Assembly (NCBI GenBank): GCA_002709045.1
Contig: PAPJ01000008.1
Coordinates: 62,001-126,000 of the forward strand
Source of the DNA: Planctomycetaceae bacterium
GTDB lineage: Bacteria > Planctomycetota > Planctomycetia > Pirellulales > Pirellulaceae
Reading direction: 5' to 3'
DNA length: 64,000 nt
Below are positions 19,791 to 29,192 of the stretch, piece after piece. A program made the translations under genes and the position numbers. The notes below the pieces were generated by a model. It worked only from the letters and a program-made list of their open reading frames with translations. It was not told where the DNA came from and made no database searches. The first letter of the stretch is position 1; the number at the start of each line of letters is the position of its first letter.

Positions 19791-19823
19791 ATTCGACCTG
19801 TTCGAACTATTCGACCTGTTCGA
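19791..19823. repeat. 18-bp tandem duplication at the miaA stop
   Basis: The 15-base sequence ATTCGACCTGTTCGA occurs at 19791-19805 and again at 19809-19823, separated by three bases. One copy encodes the last residues and stop codon of miaA and the other lies just beyond the stop. It looks like a small, recent slippage duplication of the gene end. Confidence 0.7.
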
Positions 19824-20772
19824 CCAAAGCTAAAACAGATTCGACCACCCGCTCAGCCGACATTTCATTCGTCATACTAATCTGCCTGCACTCGGGAAAT
19901 CCTCGAAACCAGGTCTCCTGCCGTCGAGCAAATCGACGTGTATGATAGACAACCTGCTGTTTCGTTTCATCTAAACTTCGCTCACCCTGCAGATGTTCAA
20001 CCACCTCACGATAGCCGACCGCCTGCAAAGCCGTTCGTCCTAATTGCTGACAGGACTTCAACAACCGTTCCACTTCATTAACCAATCCTGCCTCAAACAT
20101 CGCTTCAACACGATCTTCAATGCGTTGATGGAGTATTTCCCGCGGCCAGCTTAATTGAAATACATATTGTTTACCCAACTTGTTTCGATTTTCGAACTCC
20201 TGTTGCTGATGACTGATCGGTTCCCCGGTCAGATGATAAACTTCCAAAGCCCGAGTAACTCGACGAATGTCATTTGGATGAAACTTGTGTGCTGAAATGG
20301 GATCGACCATTGCAAGCTGGCGGTGCAATGCTTGGGTACCATGCAATTCCACTTGTTGCTCGACTTGCTGACGAAATTCCCAATCTGCAGCAGGTCCGCC
20401 AAAAATACCTCGCAATAACACTTTTAGATACATCGGCGTGCCGCCAACAAACAGTACTTTTTTTCCCCGTTGAGTAATCTCGCTGACAATACGATGTGCT
20501 CGGGTCAGGTATTCAGCAACACTGAAAGGTTCGTTGGGTTCGAGAATGTCAATCATGTGGTGTGTGACACGCTGACGTTCTTGCTGCGTTGGCTTGGCAG
20601 TACCTATATCCATGCCCCGATAGATTGCCATCGAGTCCAATGAAATAATTTCAGCCTCAATTCGTTCGGCCAAGGCCAGCCCAGCAGCCGTTTTCCCACT
20701 GGCTGTGGGACCGGTTAAAAACCAACAATTGTCATCAATTGCTGCAATTGGATCTCGAGTTTGCTCCGTCAT
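19807..20772 (-). CDS. miaA: tRNA dimethylallyltransferase
   Basis: MiaA adds a dimethylallyl group to A37 of tRNAs reading codons that start with U. The P-loop FLTGPTASGKTAAGLAL lies near residue 18. DSMAIYRGMDIGTAKPT and LFVGGTPMYLKVLLRG are classical MiaA segments, and the C-terminal RRFARRQETWFRGF contacts tRNA. The length of 321 is typical. The gene may be cotranscribed with aspS downstream. Its last codons and stop are duplicated in a short tandem repeat. Confidence 0.95.
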   Translation of the reverse strand: MTEQTRDPIAAIDDNCWFLTGPTASGKTAAGLALAERIEAEIISLDSMAIYRGMDIGTAKPTQQERQRVTHHMIDILEPNEPFSVAEYLTRAHRIVSEITQRGKKVLFVGGTPMYLKVLLRGIFGGPAADWEFRQQVEQQVELHGTQALHRQLAMVDPISAHKFHPNDIRRVTRALEVYHLTGEPISHQQQEFENRNKLGKQYVFQLSWPREILHQRIEDRVEAMFEAGLVNEVERLLKSCQQLGRTALQAVGYREVVEHLQGERSLDETKQQVVYHTRRFARRQETWFRGFPECRQISMTNEMSAERVVESVLALVEQVE

Positions 20773-20948
20773 AATTGATACAACTCCACAAATTGGCCCT
20801 TCTCCGGCCTACTTCACTGACTCTTTATATCGCTCAGGTCTACGGCGATTGTCAGAGCCGGCGTACGAGTCTACGATAAACGCTTAGTAGCAAACACATT
20901 ATTTCATCGTGGTTTCAAATTTGTCTCCTGTAAAGGGGGAAGAATTCA

Positions 20949-21284
20949 TTGAATGCAACAAGTCAGGTCCTAAATCAACTCATGGCGGTCATCGATGATC
21001 GTCGACAGAATCCTCCGGACAAATCCTATACAACGAAGCTTTTTGATGGTGGGAATGCACTGATCGGTAAAAAGATTCTGGAGGAAGCTGACGAGGTTGT
21101 TGAGGCAGCCGGTGAATCAGGACAGGAAGGTCGCGATCATCTTATTTATGAAGTTGCCGACCTGCTGTATCACCTGATGGTTCTTCTGGGACACCATGAA
21201 ATCCATATCAATGAAATAGAAGCCGAACTAGGACGCCGTTTTGGTGTTTCAGGCATCGATGAAAAAGCAGCACGCAGTAAATAG
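20949..21284 (+). CDS. hisE: Phosphoribosyl-ATP pyrophosphatase
   Basis: HisE hydrolyses phosphoribosyl-ATP in the second step of histidine synthesis. The motif LIGKKILEEADEVVEAA with EVADLLYHLMVLLG gives the all-alpha MazG-like acidic cluster that binds Mg2+. I place the start at TTG 20949, because a strong AGGGGGA site lies eight bases upstream. The first in-frame ATG (20982) would cut off the first helix. The gene is followed 29 bases later by hisG, so both early steps of the pathway are paired. HisE is separate from HisI here. Confidence 0.92.
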   Translation: MNATSQVLNQLMAVIDDRRQNPPDKSYTTKLFDGGNALIGKKILEEADEVVEAAGESGQEGRDHLIYEVADLLYHLMVLLGHHEIHINEIEAELGRRFGVSGIDEKAARSK

Positions 21285-21313
21285 ATCAACCACTGAATTT
21301 TTTGAGACCAGAC

Positions 21314-22165
21314 ATGACTAACCTCCGTATTGGATTACCCAGCAAAGGCCGACTTTCAGATCGGGCGGGCGAGCTTCTTAGAGAGGCTGGAATCAAATTC
21401 CGCCGGCAGAACCGATCGTTATTTGCAAAAGTGTCTGACCTTCCAATTGAAATCATTTTCCTTCGAACAGACGATATTCCTGTACTCTGTGCTGAAGGAG
21501 CGATCGACATGGGTATTACAGGTTCTGATTTGGTCATGGAAGCAGAGGCTGATATTGATACTCGTCTATCTTTAGGCGTTGGTAAATGCAGACTGGCCGT
21601 TTGTGTTCCGGAATCTATGGAGATTAATGAACCGTCCGACCTAAACGGTTTGAGAATTGCCACCAGTTTTACGAATGTTACCAAAAGCTATCTGGAACAA
21701 CATAATGCCAGCGCACATATCGTGCCACTGACAGGTTCTGTTGAAATCATGATTACTCTGGGAATTGCTGATGCGATTGTCGACTTAGTCGAAACAGGTT
21801 CAACGCTAGCTGCCAACCGACTCAAGATTTCACACGAAATCGGACACTACGAAACCGTCCTGATTCAAAACAAAGAACAGCGTCATCCGGAACTTGCTGA
21901 CCGAATCGTGCGTAGACTGGAAGGCGTCGTTATTGCTCGAGGATACTCATTATTGGAATACAACATTCCACGTGAACACCTGTCAGCAGCAGAACACATT
22001 ACGCCCGGATTCAAATCGCCTACAATTACCTCACTCGAGGATAGCGATTGGTGCGCCGTACGAGTGATGGTTAAGACCAAAGAGGTGACATCCGTCATGG
22101 ATCAGCTGGAAGAACTCGGGGCTTCAGCAATTTTAGAAACCCCGATCAATAATTGTCGACTATAA
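21314..22165 (+). CDS. hisG: ATP phosphoribosyltransferase, long form
   Basis: HisG starts histidine synthesis by joining ATP and PRPP. The opening LRIGLPSKGRLSDRAGELL, the central DDIPVLCAEGAIDMGITGSDLV and the PRPP loop IVDLVETGSTLAAN are all present. The C-terminal ~75 residues form the regulatory domain of the long HisG type, which gives histidine feedback in the family, so no HisZ is needed. I use the ATG at 21314, because the TTG at 21302 adds four unconserved residues. The 3' end overlaps the converging amidohydrolase by six bases. Confidence 0.95.
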   Translation: MTNLRIGLPSKGRLSDRAGELLREAGIKFRRQNRSLFAKVSDLPIEIIFLRTDDIPVLCAEGAIDMGITGSDLVMEAEADIDTRLSLGVGKCRLAVCVPESMEINEPSDLNGLRIATSFTNVTKSYLEQHNASAHIVPLTGSVEIMITLGIADAIVDLVETGSTLAANRLKISHEIGHYETVLIQNKEQRHPELADRIVRRLEGVVIARGYSLLEYNIPREHLSAAEHITPGFKSPTITSLEDSDWCAVRVMVKTKEVTSVMDQLEELGASAILETPINNCRL

Positions 22166-23365
22166 ACTAACAGACTCAGCTTGAGCCAGATTTATTAGCA
22201 GCTGTGACTCCAGAGAGCTCTGAGAATTAACCGGCACCGCCAGTACTCTGGATGTCGAACCCTGATTAAGAAATCCAAATCGGTTCTCCAACCCAAGAGC
22301 GAATGCGGCATTGGTTGTCGCCATTTCCAATAGCGGCAGCAAATTTAGCTGAGAATACTTTTCTGCGACAAATTGCAGTTCGGCTACTAAAGAAAGATCA
22401 GGATTGGATGCTCTTGAATCCGTACCAAGACATACCCGAACCCCACATTCCAACATCGACTCTAAACGGTAACGCTCATGCCCGAACCAGGCATGCGTTC
22501 GAGGGCAATAACAAACAGTAACTCGATCCCTCACCGTTCCCAAAAACGGATGCAACTCCGCGCTTAAATAATTACCATGCACCAGTAACGCCCGCCAACT
22601 GGTAGCTAACATCTGAACATAATCCAAATAAGATACCGATTCGGGTATTGCTGAATCTTCCCACATCCCGAGCCGGCCAAGCATATCCCGCAGCACTCCG
22701 CTACGAGTTGCAATTAACTCACCTTCCTCTTTTGTTTCAGCCAGATGCATAACACAGGGAACACTGTACTGTCGGCTGAGGTCACAAAGGCTGCGCAACT
22801 GATCCCAATGAACGGTGTAAGGAGCATGTGGACTAATACCGACAGCAACACCACCATTGCGTAATCTGCAAAGATAAGATTCCACATCGGCCGTTGTCCG
22901 CGAGACCGCAGCAGCGGAGAAATTGATAACCTCACGCAGAGAGACAACTTCCATCTCGCTACCAGCATAGCAATCAACCAGTTCCCAGTTCGTCGTAATT
23001 TCTCCTAAAGCGATTACGCCCGCCTTCTCGGATTCCTGCAAGCCTGATTCTACAGCCGTCCCAATAGAGAATGCTGCATTGCCTGCCTGCGAACGACGAT
23101 AGCGCATCACTTCGCCAATCCATTGATCAAACGGTGCGGTAGGATTACCTAGTGGCTTGGCCACGGCACTAAATTCCAAGTGGGTATGAGCGTTAATCAG
23201 CCCCGGCAACAAAGCCACATCACCAAGCTCCTTAACTTTAACTCCAGTCGGACGCTCTGCATGAAGAGCAATGACAGTATCACCCGCTACTTCAACACAT
23301 CCGTTTTCGAGAATCGGGGACGTAATTGGTACGATCCACCGTGCGGCATAAAATTTATTGGACAT
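22160..23365 (-). CDS. Amidohydrolase (ATZ/TRZ type), candidate aminodeoxyfutalosine deaminase
   Basis: This is a metal-dependent hydrolase of the COG0402 deaminase type (401 residues). The first metal motif is LLPGLINAHTHLEFS. SPHAPYTVHW and CVMHLAETKEE supply further ligands, and CLGTDSRASNPDLSL carries the catalytic Asp. It is the last gene of a reverse operon with mqnA and mqnC and overlaps the permease gene by 11 bases. Known aminodeoxyfutalosine deaminases include COG0402 members, so a role in making futalosine for menaquinone is a reasonable inference. Guanine, hydroxyatrazine-type or SsnA-like deaminases are the alternatives. Confidence 0.7.
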   Translation of the reverse strand: MSNKFYAARWIVPITSPILENGCVEVAGDTVIALHAERPTGVKVKELGDVALLPGLINAHTHLEFSAVAKPLGNPTAPFDQWIGEVMRYRRSQAGNAAFSIGTAVESGLQESEKAGVIALGEITTNWELVDCYAGSEMEVVSLREVINFSAAAVSRTTADVESYLCRLRNGGVAVGISPHAPYTVHWDQLRSLCDLSRQYSVPCVMHLAETKEEGELIATRSGVLRDMLGRLGMWEDSAIPESVSYLDYVQMLATSWRALLVHGNYLSAELHPFLGTVRDRVTVCYCPRTHAWFGHERYRLESMLECGVRVCLGTDSRASNPDLSLVAELQFVAEKYSQLNLLPLLEMATTNAAFALGLENRFGFLNQGSTSRVLAVPVNSQSSLESQLLINLAQAESVSL

Positions 23366-25544
23366 AGGGGAACCGGTCCGAAATCAACTTATGTTTATCC
23401 GGGCGAGTTTTCAAATGTATGACATATAACAACAATAGAGCCACGAACCCGCCAACAACGGCCACCACCGGGGAATACATCAGCTGACCTTCATATTCGG
23501 TCATCAATACCGCCACTTGCTCATGGTCTGCATTCTGCGAAAACATGTAGGTAATCCCGTTATGCAGGACATGCATGATAATGGTTGGCAACAAACTACC
23601 AGCACGTACGGCGACGTAGCCCAACAATAATCCGATAGCAAAGGCATTAATCGACTGCTGTAAAATACCATGGGTGATGCCAAAAAATGCTGCCGAGACA
23701 AAAATTGCAGAAGACGCTTTAGCATTCTTTTGTAGTCCGGTCAGGATGACACCACGAAACGCTAGTTCTTCAAAGATTCCCGGCACCACAGCAATAGCTA
23801 GCAACATAGCCCACCAGGGAGCACCGCTCATAATTTGCTCTACAGGAGCTAGTGCTGCATTCATACCAGGGCTGATTGGATAAATCTTTTCAATGCCTAT
23901 ACCCATCCATAACACAACCGGATGCAGAAACAACGGAAGTACGATGGCAAGCAATATAATCAGACCATTGGGTTTTTGGATTTTCAAACTAGCCAGTGGA
24001 TTTCTGGTAAAAATAATGGCGACAAGTATTGCAGGCATACCGACAGTCAGAATCAAAGCAAGGCTGTTATCGATAACAAAATCCTGCCAGCTTTCTGGTA
24101 CAGTTGCCGCAGCATTAGCAACATATCGCAACATTAAAATACTGAAGGCCACAAAAATCGCCATTCCCCCTGTTGGCAATAACGGTTTATTCCTGATCAG
24201 CTGACGCAACCATAATCGCAAATCCCACTTTTCGCTTTCGCGAAACAGAACTGCCTCACTATTAAATTGAAATGTGGCCCAACGCACTGCTAAATAGCAA
24301 CAAAATGCGCTGCTTGCCATCACTGGCAATGCATAACGAATTGCCACATCAAACTGAGACTCCACCAGATTGCGAAGAAGTAATGCCGAGCCTGATACGG
24401 GAATTAGACTCGTGCCCAGGTTTAATTCAACATTTGGCAAAATACTGATCATCGAAAGCGGCAAAGCCAGCATCATCAAAGGCATCATATAGTACTGGCC
24501 TTCTTTGCTGCTACGAGCGAATGTCGCTGCTGCCAGCGACAAAGCACTAAACATGGCCACCAGCGGAATTAACACAACGAGGCTCCAAAGAATACTCCAG
24601 CCGGGAAACACCCCCAATTTCGCATGTAATTCGCTTCCGACCGGCATCACCTTAGCCACCATGAATACACCCGTAAATGCGATGGCCACCAAATTTGCCA
24701 GGGATGTCGCAAAGCTAAAAACCATAACGGTCAAAAGCTTTCCCGTCACGATTTCAACTCGTTTCGCCGGTCCGCACAGTAATGTCTCAAGCGTCCCACG
24801 TTCTTTTTCACCTGCACACAAATCCACTGCCGGATAAAATGCGCCGGTCAGTGTCCACAGCAGGAGCATAATCGGGATCAGACTAGCCCAAAATTCTGCA
24901 GCCTGACTTTCTTGCGGAGCGATATCCTGAGTTTCAAAGGAAATCGGAGTGGCAACCCCAAGTGGTAGTTCACCCAATTCAAACAGTCGCTTACGAACCT
25001 TTTCTTCCCATCCTTCTAACAGGCTCGAAATTCGAGAACGTGCAATCTTGGATTTATCCACTACCGAGTTAAACACAATCAATGGCCCCGGTAGATCGCC
25101 ATGTTGTCGCTGTAGTTCTGTTTCACCGCGCACTACCTTCTGTAAATAAGACAAATATTCACCGAATTCCGGAGTCAGCACCAATGCAGCATCGAACTCC
25201 TTACTATCAAGACGTTGCTGCAGAGATTCCTTAACGCCATCGATAGTGGCATTTTCAGGAAAGGCTTCCGGAGCTAGCTCAAGCAATGATTCCGTGATGC
25301 TGTAATTATCTTTATCCTTTTGGGATCCTGTTAGCAACGCCGGAAGACCGGCATATTGAAAGTCTCCTACAATGACGATCTTACTGGTGCTCTGCGTAAT
25401 AAATTGGGCAGCCTGCATAAGAACCAATCCCAGAACCGGATAAATCAGCACTGGCAACAGGACTGTAGTAAAAATCGTACGTCGGTCCCTCAGTTGACCC
25501 AATAATTCACGAATGAACAGCCTTTTCACATTGCGCCAGTTCAT
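23355..25544 (-). CDS. ABC-2 permease fused to CPBP intramembrane protease
   Basis: The first ~400 residues are a NatB-like ABC-2 permease. They contain one helix (LPVLIYPVLGLVLMQA), a ~150-residue external domain, then helices with the ABC-2 motif CAGEKERGTLETLLCGPA. The second part (~440-729) adds further helices and a CPBP/CAAX protease domain. That domain has EELAFRGVILTGL and FFGITHGILQQSINAFAIGLLLGYV, carrying the Glu-Glu, Arg and His of the active site. Such fusions occur in planctomycetes and some other phyla, with unknown substrate. The gene overlaps its ATPase by four bases and the amidohydrolase by 11, giving translational coupling. Confidence 0.88.
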   Translation of the reverse strand: MNWRNVKRLFIRELLGQLRDRRTIFTTVLLPVLIYPVLGLVLMQAAQFITQSTSKIVIVGDFQYAGLPALLTGSQKDKDNYSITESLLELAPEAFPENATIDGVKESLQQRLDSKEFDAALVLTPEFGEYLSYLQKVVRGETELQRQHGDLPGPLIVFNSVVDKSKIARSRISSLLEGWEEKVRKRLFELGELPLGVATPISFETQDIAPQESQAAEFWASLIPIMLLLWTLTGAFYPAVDLCAGEKERGTLETLLCGPAKRVEIVTGKLLTVMVFSFATSLANLVAIAFTGVFMVAKVMPVGSELHAKLGVFPGWSILWSLVVLIPLVAMFSALSLAAATFARSSKEGQYYMMPLMMLALPLSMISILPNVELNLGTSLIPVSGSALLLRNLVESQFDVAIRYALPVMASSAFCCYLAVRWATFQFNSEAVLFRESEKWDLRLWLRQLIRNKPLLPTGGMAIFVAFSILMLRYVANAAATVPESWQDFVIDNSLALILTVGMPAILVAIIFTRNPLASLKIQKPNGLIILLAIVLPLFLHPVVLWMGIGIEKIYPISPGMNAALAPVEQIMSGAPWWAMLLAIAVVPGIFEELAFRGVILTGLQKNAKASSAIFVSAAFFGITHGILQQSINAFAIGLLLGYVAVRAGSLLPTIIMHVLHNGITYMFSQNADHEQVAVLMTEYEGQLMYSPVVAVVGGFVALLLLYVIHLKTRPDKHKLISDRFPYVQ

Positions 25545-26296
25545 GCTTGGCCCTCCGTCTGCATTTGCTGCTCAATCAAATCAAAGAAAACATCTTCAAG
25601 GTCTGTTTTTTTATATCGCTCCCGCAATTCTCCCTGACTTCCCTCACACAATATTTTTCCGTTATGCATGATCGCTATTTGGTCACAGACCCGTTCCACT
25701 TCACGCATATGATGTGTGGAATACAGAATGCACTTACCCTGCTCTCTGAGATCAAGGACGGTGTTTTGCAGCGACCTTCCAACCAACACATCAAGTCCAA
25801 CGGTGGCCTCATCAAAGATCAGAACAGGCGGATTATGGATGATTGCTCTGGCAATCGAGACTTTCTGTTTCATGCCCGTGGACATCCGACCGCCGGTAAC
25901 TTCAAGAAAGTCGGTCATCTGAAGTTGCTGATAAACGAGCTGAGCTCGTTGCTGCATCTCATCTTCCGGCATACCATGCAAACGCCCGAAAAATTCGACC
26001 ATTTCACGAGCCGACATTCTGTCGTAATTGGACGTATTGTTGGAGACAAACCCGATACTTCGACGAACCATTTCAGCTTCAGTTTCCACATCAAATCCGG
26101 CGACTGTTGCCTTTCCCGAGGTGGGTTTTAGAAGAGTTGCAAGTGTACGCAAGATCGTCGTCTTGCCGGCTCCGTTTGGTCCTAACAGGCCGTAGATTCT
26201 TCCGGGTTCACATCGAAAACTTACGCCATCGACAGCTAGAACCTGATCTTGTTCTAGGTCAGGATAGCTTTTGCGAAGATTATCGACGACGATCAT
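25541..26296 (-). CDS. ABC transporter ATP-binding protein, NatA-like
   Basis: The 251 residues contain Walker A GLLGPNGAGKTTILRTL, the Q-loop region FVSNNTSNYDRMSARE, a variant signature (VTGGRMSTGMKQKVSIARAI), Walker B PVLIFDEATVGLD and the switch His in YSTHHMREVE. It should energise the following ABC-2/CPBP permease, whose start codon overlaps its stop (ATGA). The pair resembles sodium-export (NatAB) or drug-export systems, and the substrate is unknown. It lies 38 bases after mqnC in the same direction. Confidence 0.9.
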   Translation of the reverse strand: MIVVDNLRKSYPDLEQDQVLAVDGVSFRCEPGRIYGLLGPNGAGKTTILRTLATLLKPTSGKATVAGFDVETEAEMVRRSIGFVSNNTSNYDRMSAREMVEFFGRLHGMPEDEMQQRAQLVYQQLQMTDFLEVTGGRMSTGMKQKVSIARAIIHNPPVLIFDEATVGLDVLVGRSLQNTVLDLREQGKCILYSTHHMREVERVCDQIAIMHNGKILCEGSQGELRERYKKTDLEDVFFDLIEQQMQTEGQA

Positions 26297-26334
26297 AATC
26301 GTCCCTTCTCTGCGGAGTTCTGCTCAATTGGCTA

Positions 26335-27495
26335 TCACGTGGATAATTGAACCAACGGCGCCTGCTGTTGCTCGATCCGTCTACGCACCCATTGCTGATT
26401 AGCCTCAACAGCCTGTTTTTCATGCAATGCGTCCATCAATTCGTAATGTACATTCCGCTGGCGGGGTGTATAGCCCAACTCGGAAATCGAATCTCTGATT
26501 TGATCCAGTGTTAAATAATGGACGGTACCAGCCTCTGCAACGACGTTTTCTTCAATCATTAGGCTTCCCATGTCATTCGCTCCGTAAAGCAATGCCAGTT
26601 GACCAATCTTAAGTCCCTGAGTTACCCAACTGGACTGAATGTTATCAATATTGTCCAGATAAAGCCTCGAAATCGCCTGCACTTTGAGGTACTCGTACGA
26701 ACCGAGCGGTTGAATGTCAGACATTGGTGTATTGTCCGGCTGGAACGTCCAAGAAATAAATGCGGTGAAGCCTCCCGTCTCATCCTGCAACTGACGAATT
26801 CGCTCTAGATGCTCAATGCGTTCTTCCAGCGTCTCAATGTGACCATACATCATCGTCGCACTGGATCGACCTCCCATATGATGCCAAACCCGCATCACAT
26901 TGAGCCAGTTATCTGCATCGACCTTCCCCCGGGTCATACCGCGTCGTACGCGATCTACCAGAATTTCAGCACCACCACCGGGGATACTGCCTAACCCTGC
27001 CGCCTTCAACCGCTTCAGCACCTCTTCAATACTGATTCGATTTATTTTGGTGAAATGATACAACTCTGGCGGGCTGAATCCATGAATATTAACCTGTGGA
27101 AATTGCTCTTTAATATCGCGACACAGTTGTTCATACCAATCAAGCTTGTACTTATGGTGCAAGCCGCCCTGCATCAGAATTTGATCACCTCCCAGTGCAA
27201 CCGTCTCTTCAATTTTCTTTAGCAGCTCTTGTCGCTCAAGAACCCAGCCTTCCTGACTATTAGGCCGCCGATAGAAGGCACAAAAATCACAGATCGCCGA
27301 GCAGATATTGGTGTAGTTAATATTACGGTCAATGTTGTAGGTTCGATACGGATCGGGATGCATTCTCTGCGTTACAGCATTAGCAGCTTTACCAATAGCA
27401 CCTAGATCGTGCGACTTCATCAATGCAAGCCCTTGTTCAGGAGTAATACGTTCTCCTGAAACTGCCTTTTCTAGAATTGGTGTAATATCAGTCAT
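26335..27495 (-). CDS. mqnC: Cyclic dehypoxanthinyl futalosine synthase (radical SAM)
   Basis: MqnC closes the ring of dehypoxanthine futalosine in the futalosine route to menaquinone. The radical SAM cluster motif C-x3-C-x2-C is in NICSAICDFCAFYR near residue 66. SAM-contacting segments are GGDQILMQGGLHH and GSIPGGGAEIL, and SWTFQPDNTPM and YGANDMGS are typical of MqnC rather than MqnE. The 386-residue length fits. It directly follows mqnA (11-base gap), so the window encodes the first and a later step, while mqnE, mqnB and mqnD are not seen. Confidence 0.92.
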   Translation of the reverse strand: MTDITPILEKAVSGERITPEQGLALMKSHDLGAIGKAANAVTQRMHPDPYRTYNIDRNINYTNICSAICDFCAFYRRPNSQEGWVLERQELLKKIEETVALGGDQILMQGGLHHKYKLDWYEQLCRDIKEQFPQVNIHGFSPPELYHFTKINRISIEEVLKRLKAAGLGSIPGGGAEILVDRVRRGMTRGKVDADNWLNVMRVWHHMGGRSSATMMYGHIETLEERIEHLERIRQLQDETGGFTAFISWTFQPDNTPMSDIQPLGSYEYLKVQAISRLYLDNIDNIQSSWVTQGLKIGQLALLYGANDMGSLMIEENVVAEAGTVHYLTLDQIRDSISELGYTPRQRNVHYELMDALHEKQAVEANQQWVRRRIEQQQAPLVQLST

Positions 27496-27506
27496 CGATT
27501 CAAATA

Positions 27507-28289
27507 CTAGCCGTTTTGTGAAACCGCTGACAATTCGTCAACAAATTCGCGGAACAGTTCCTGCCCCTGCTGTTCCTGCTTGCCTAAATAAAAGTATAGA
27601 TTATCTCTTAAGTAGACTTCACATTGTTGTTGCGAAATTCCTAACTCTGCAGCATGTCTGGCAGCTATCTTAGCCAGATTCCTTACACCTTCATCCCGAG
27701 CTGCAGACATTGCGGATTCGATAGGCGTCAGATCGAAGTCAAGGTCAGCGCGGGCTGTCCACATAGCAAACACAAATGGAAGTCCTGTCCAATCAACCCA
27801 TGCTTGCCCAAGATCCCAAGTTTCTTGGAAGTCCGATTTATCTACGTGCATCGCTCGGTCACCAATAATCAGCATGGCATCCGTATCCAACTGAGTCAGA
27901 TCACTCCCAATTGGAAACGGGTGGAGTTCCGGTACAATTCCCAAGCGTTTCCTGAGTAGAATCTGCACCAGAGCTGCACTGGTGCGGGAACCTTCATCTA
28001 ATGCCAGTGTCTTGATATCAGCCGAATTACACCGGCTTAACAGCGAGACGCTATAAACTTCACCACGACAGGCGATACATGCATCGGATACGATCCGGTA
28101 ATCTGGATCCTGAAAGTATTCGACTGTGGGGATCAATGCCACGTCCAATTCACCGTTTGCCAGATCATCGGCCAACCGACTGGGAAGATCAAAAACAATC
28201 TCTGTATCAGGCAGACGCTGAGCTAACCCGTATACCAGTGGCTTGGTATTCAGGTAAGAAACAGCCCCAATTCTAACTGGTCGATCCAT
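27507..28289 (-). CDS. mqnA: Chorismate dehydratase (menaquinone, futalosine pathway)
   Basis: MqnA removes water from chorismate to give 3-enolpyruvyl-benzoate. This 260-residue periplasmic-binding-like fold has the N-terminal signature RIGAVSYLNTKPLVYGL, the GELDVALIPTVEYFQ segment and LALDEGSRTSAALVQILL. The pairing with mqnC makes the assignment firm. It is the first gene of the five-gene reverse operon that runs down to the amidohydrolase. Confidence 0.92.
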   Translation of the reverse strand: MDRPVRIGAVSYLNTKPLVYGLAQRLPDTEIVFDLPSRLADDLANGELDVALIPTVEYFQDPDYRIVSDACIACRGEVYSVSLLSRCNSADIKTLALDEGSRTSAALVQILLRKRLGIVPELHPFPIGSDLTQLDTDAMLIIGDRAMHVDKSDFQETWDLGQAWVDWTGLPFVFAMWTARADLDFDLTPIESAMSAARDEGVRNLAKIAARHAAELGISQQQCEVYLRDNLYFYLGKQEQQGQELFREFVDELSAVSQNG

Positions 28290-28441
28290 CGAGGACTTAC
28301 CTTCAGTCTTCTCTATTATTCAGATGGGTTGGAAACGACGTCGACGAAACGGCCGTCGATGCACTTGTCTTTTATTATATCCACCAAACTTTTTATTAGA
28401 ACCGCACAGACCCCCGGTTGCTTCACAGCATTCACAGAATT

Positions 28442-29167
28442 TTATTGATCTAATCCTTTATGAAGCATAATACCGGCCGCAGTCCAGGTGGCCGGAAGCG
28501 GAGCCTGCATGTCCACATATTCGTCAATCATGGGATGTCGGATCTTCAGCCGGCGTGAATGCAAAGCAATACAACGGCGACGTTCATCTTCATGATGTTC
28601 ACCAAATTTCAACATCGAGCCATATAATGAGTCACCAATAATGGGATAACCGCGGCTTCCACACTGCAGTCTAATCTGATGAGTTCTGCCGGTTTCCAGT
28701 TCAATGGCAAGCCAGGTTTTGTCAGCCTTACGTTTTAATACACGATAATGCAAAATCGCCTGTTTTGCCTGTTCAGCCGACTTATCGCAAATCTCACTTC
28801 GAGCTTCCCCGGGAACTTTGCGCATAAAATCGATGAACGTTCCCTGATCTCCATCCACCTCCCCTTCAACACAGGCCCAGTATTCCTTTTCAACTAGACG
28901 CTGCTCGAATTGATTGGAAATACGTTTTGCAGCCCGCTGATGAAGTGCAAAGACCATCACCCCGGTAACCGGCCGATCGAGTCTATGCGGCACAGCCAGA
29001 TAAACACGGCCGGGTTTTTCATCTCGTATTCGAATAAATTTTTTTAAACGCATTTCGACACTGTCAATGTGTGGCGGAGCCTGCGTAAGCAGACCTCCGG
29101 GTTTATTAATCATCAGACAGGGTCCCTGTTGATACAGGATTCGCACATCACCTAACAGATCTTCCAT
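28442..29167 (-). CDS. RluA-family RNA pseudouridine synthase
   Basis: The 241 residues carry the catalytic motif VPHRLDRPVTGVMVFAL with its Asp, the MINKPGGLLTQ opening and the late ETGRTHQIRLQCGSRGYPIIGDSLYG segment of the RluA class. There is no S4 domain. The target uridine (23S rRNA or tRNA) cannot be told from sequence. A strong hairpin terminator of the upstream oxidoreductase gene lies just 25 bases before its ATG. Its own promoter is therefore not obvious, and it may depend on read-through. Confidence 0.9.
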   Translation of the reverse strand: MEDLLGDVRILYQQGPCLMINKPGGLLTQAPPHIDSVEMRLKKFIRIRDEKPGRVYLAVPHRLDRPVTGVMVFALHQRAAKRISNQFEQRLVEKEYWACVEGEVDGDQGTFIDFMRKVPGEARSEICDKSAEQAKQAILHYRVLKRKADKTWLAIELETGRTHQIRLQCGSRGYPIIGDSLYGSMLKFGEHHEDERRRCIALHSRRLKIRHPMIDEYVDMQAPLPATWTAAGIMLHKGLDQ

Positions 29168-29192
29168 TGATAAGATCTAGCCTTCCAAGAAA

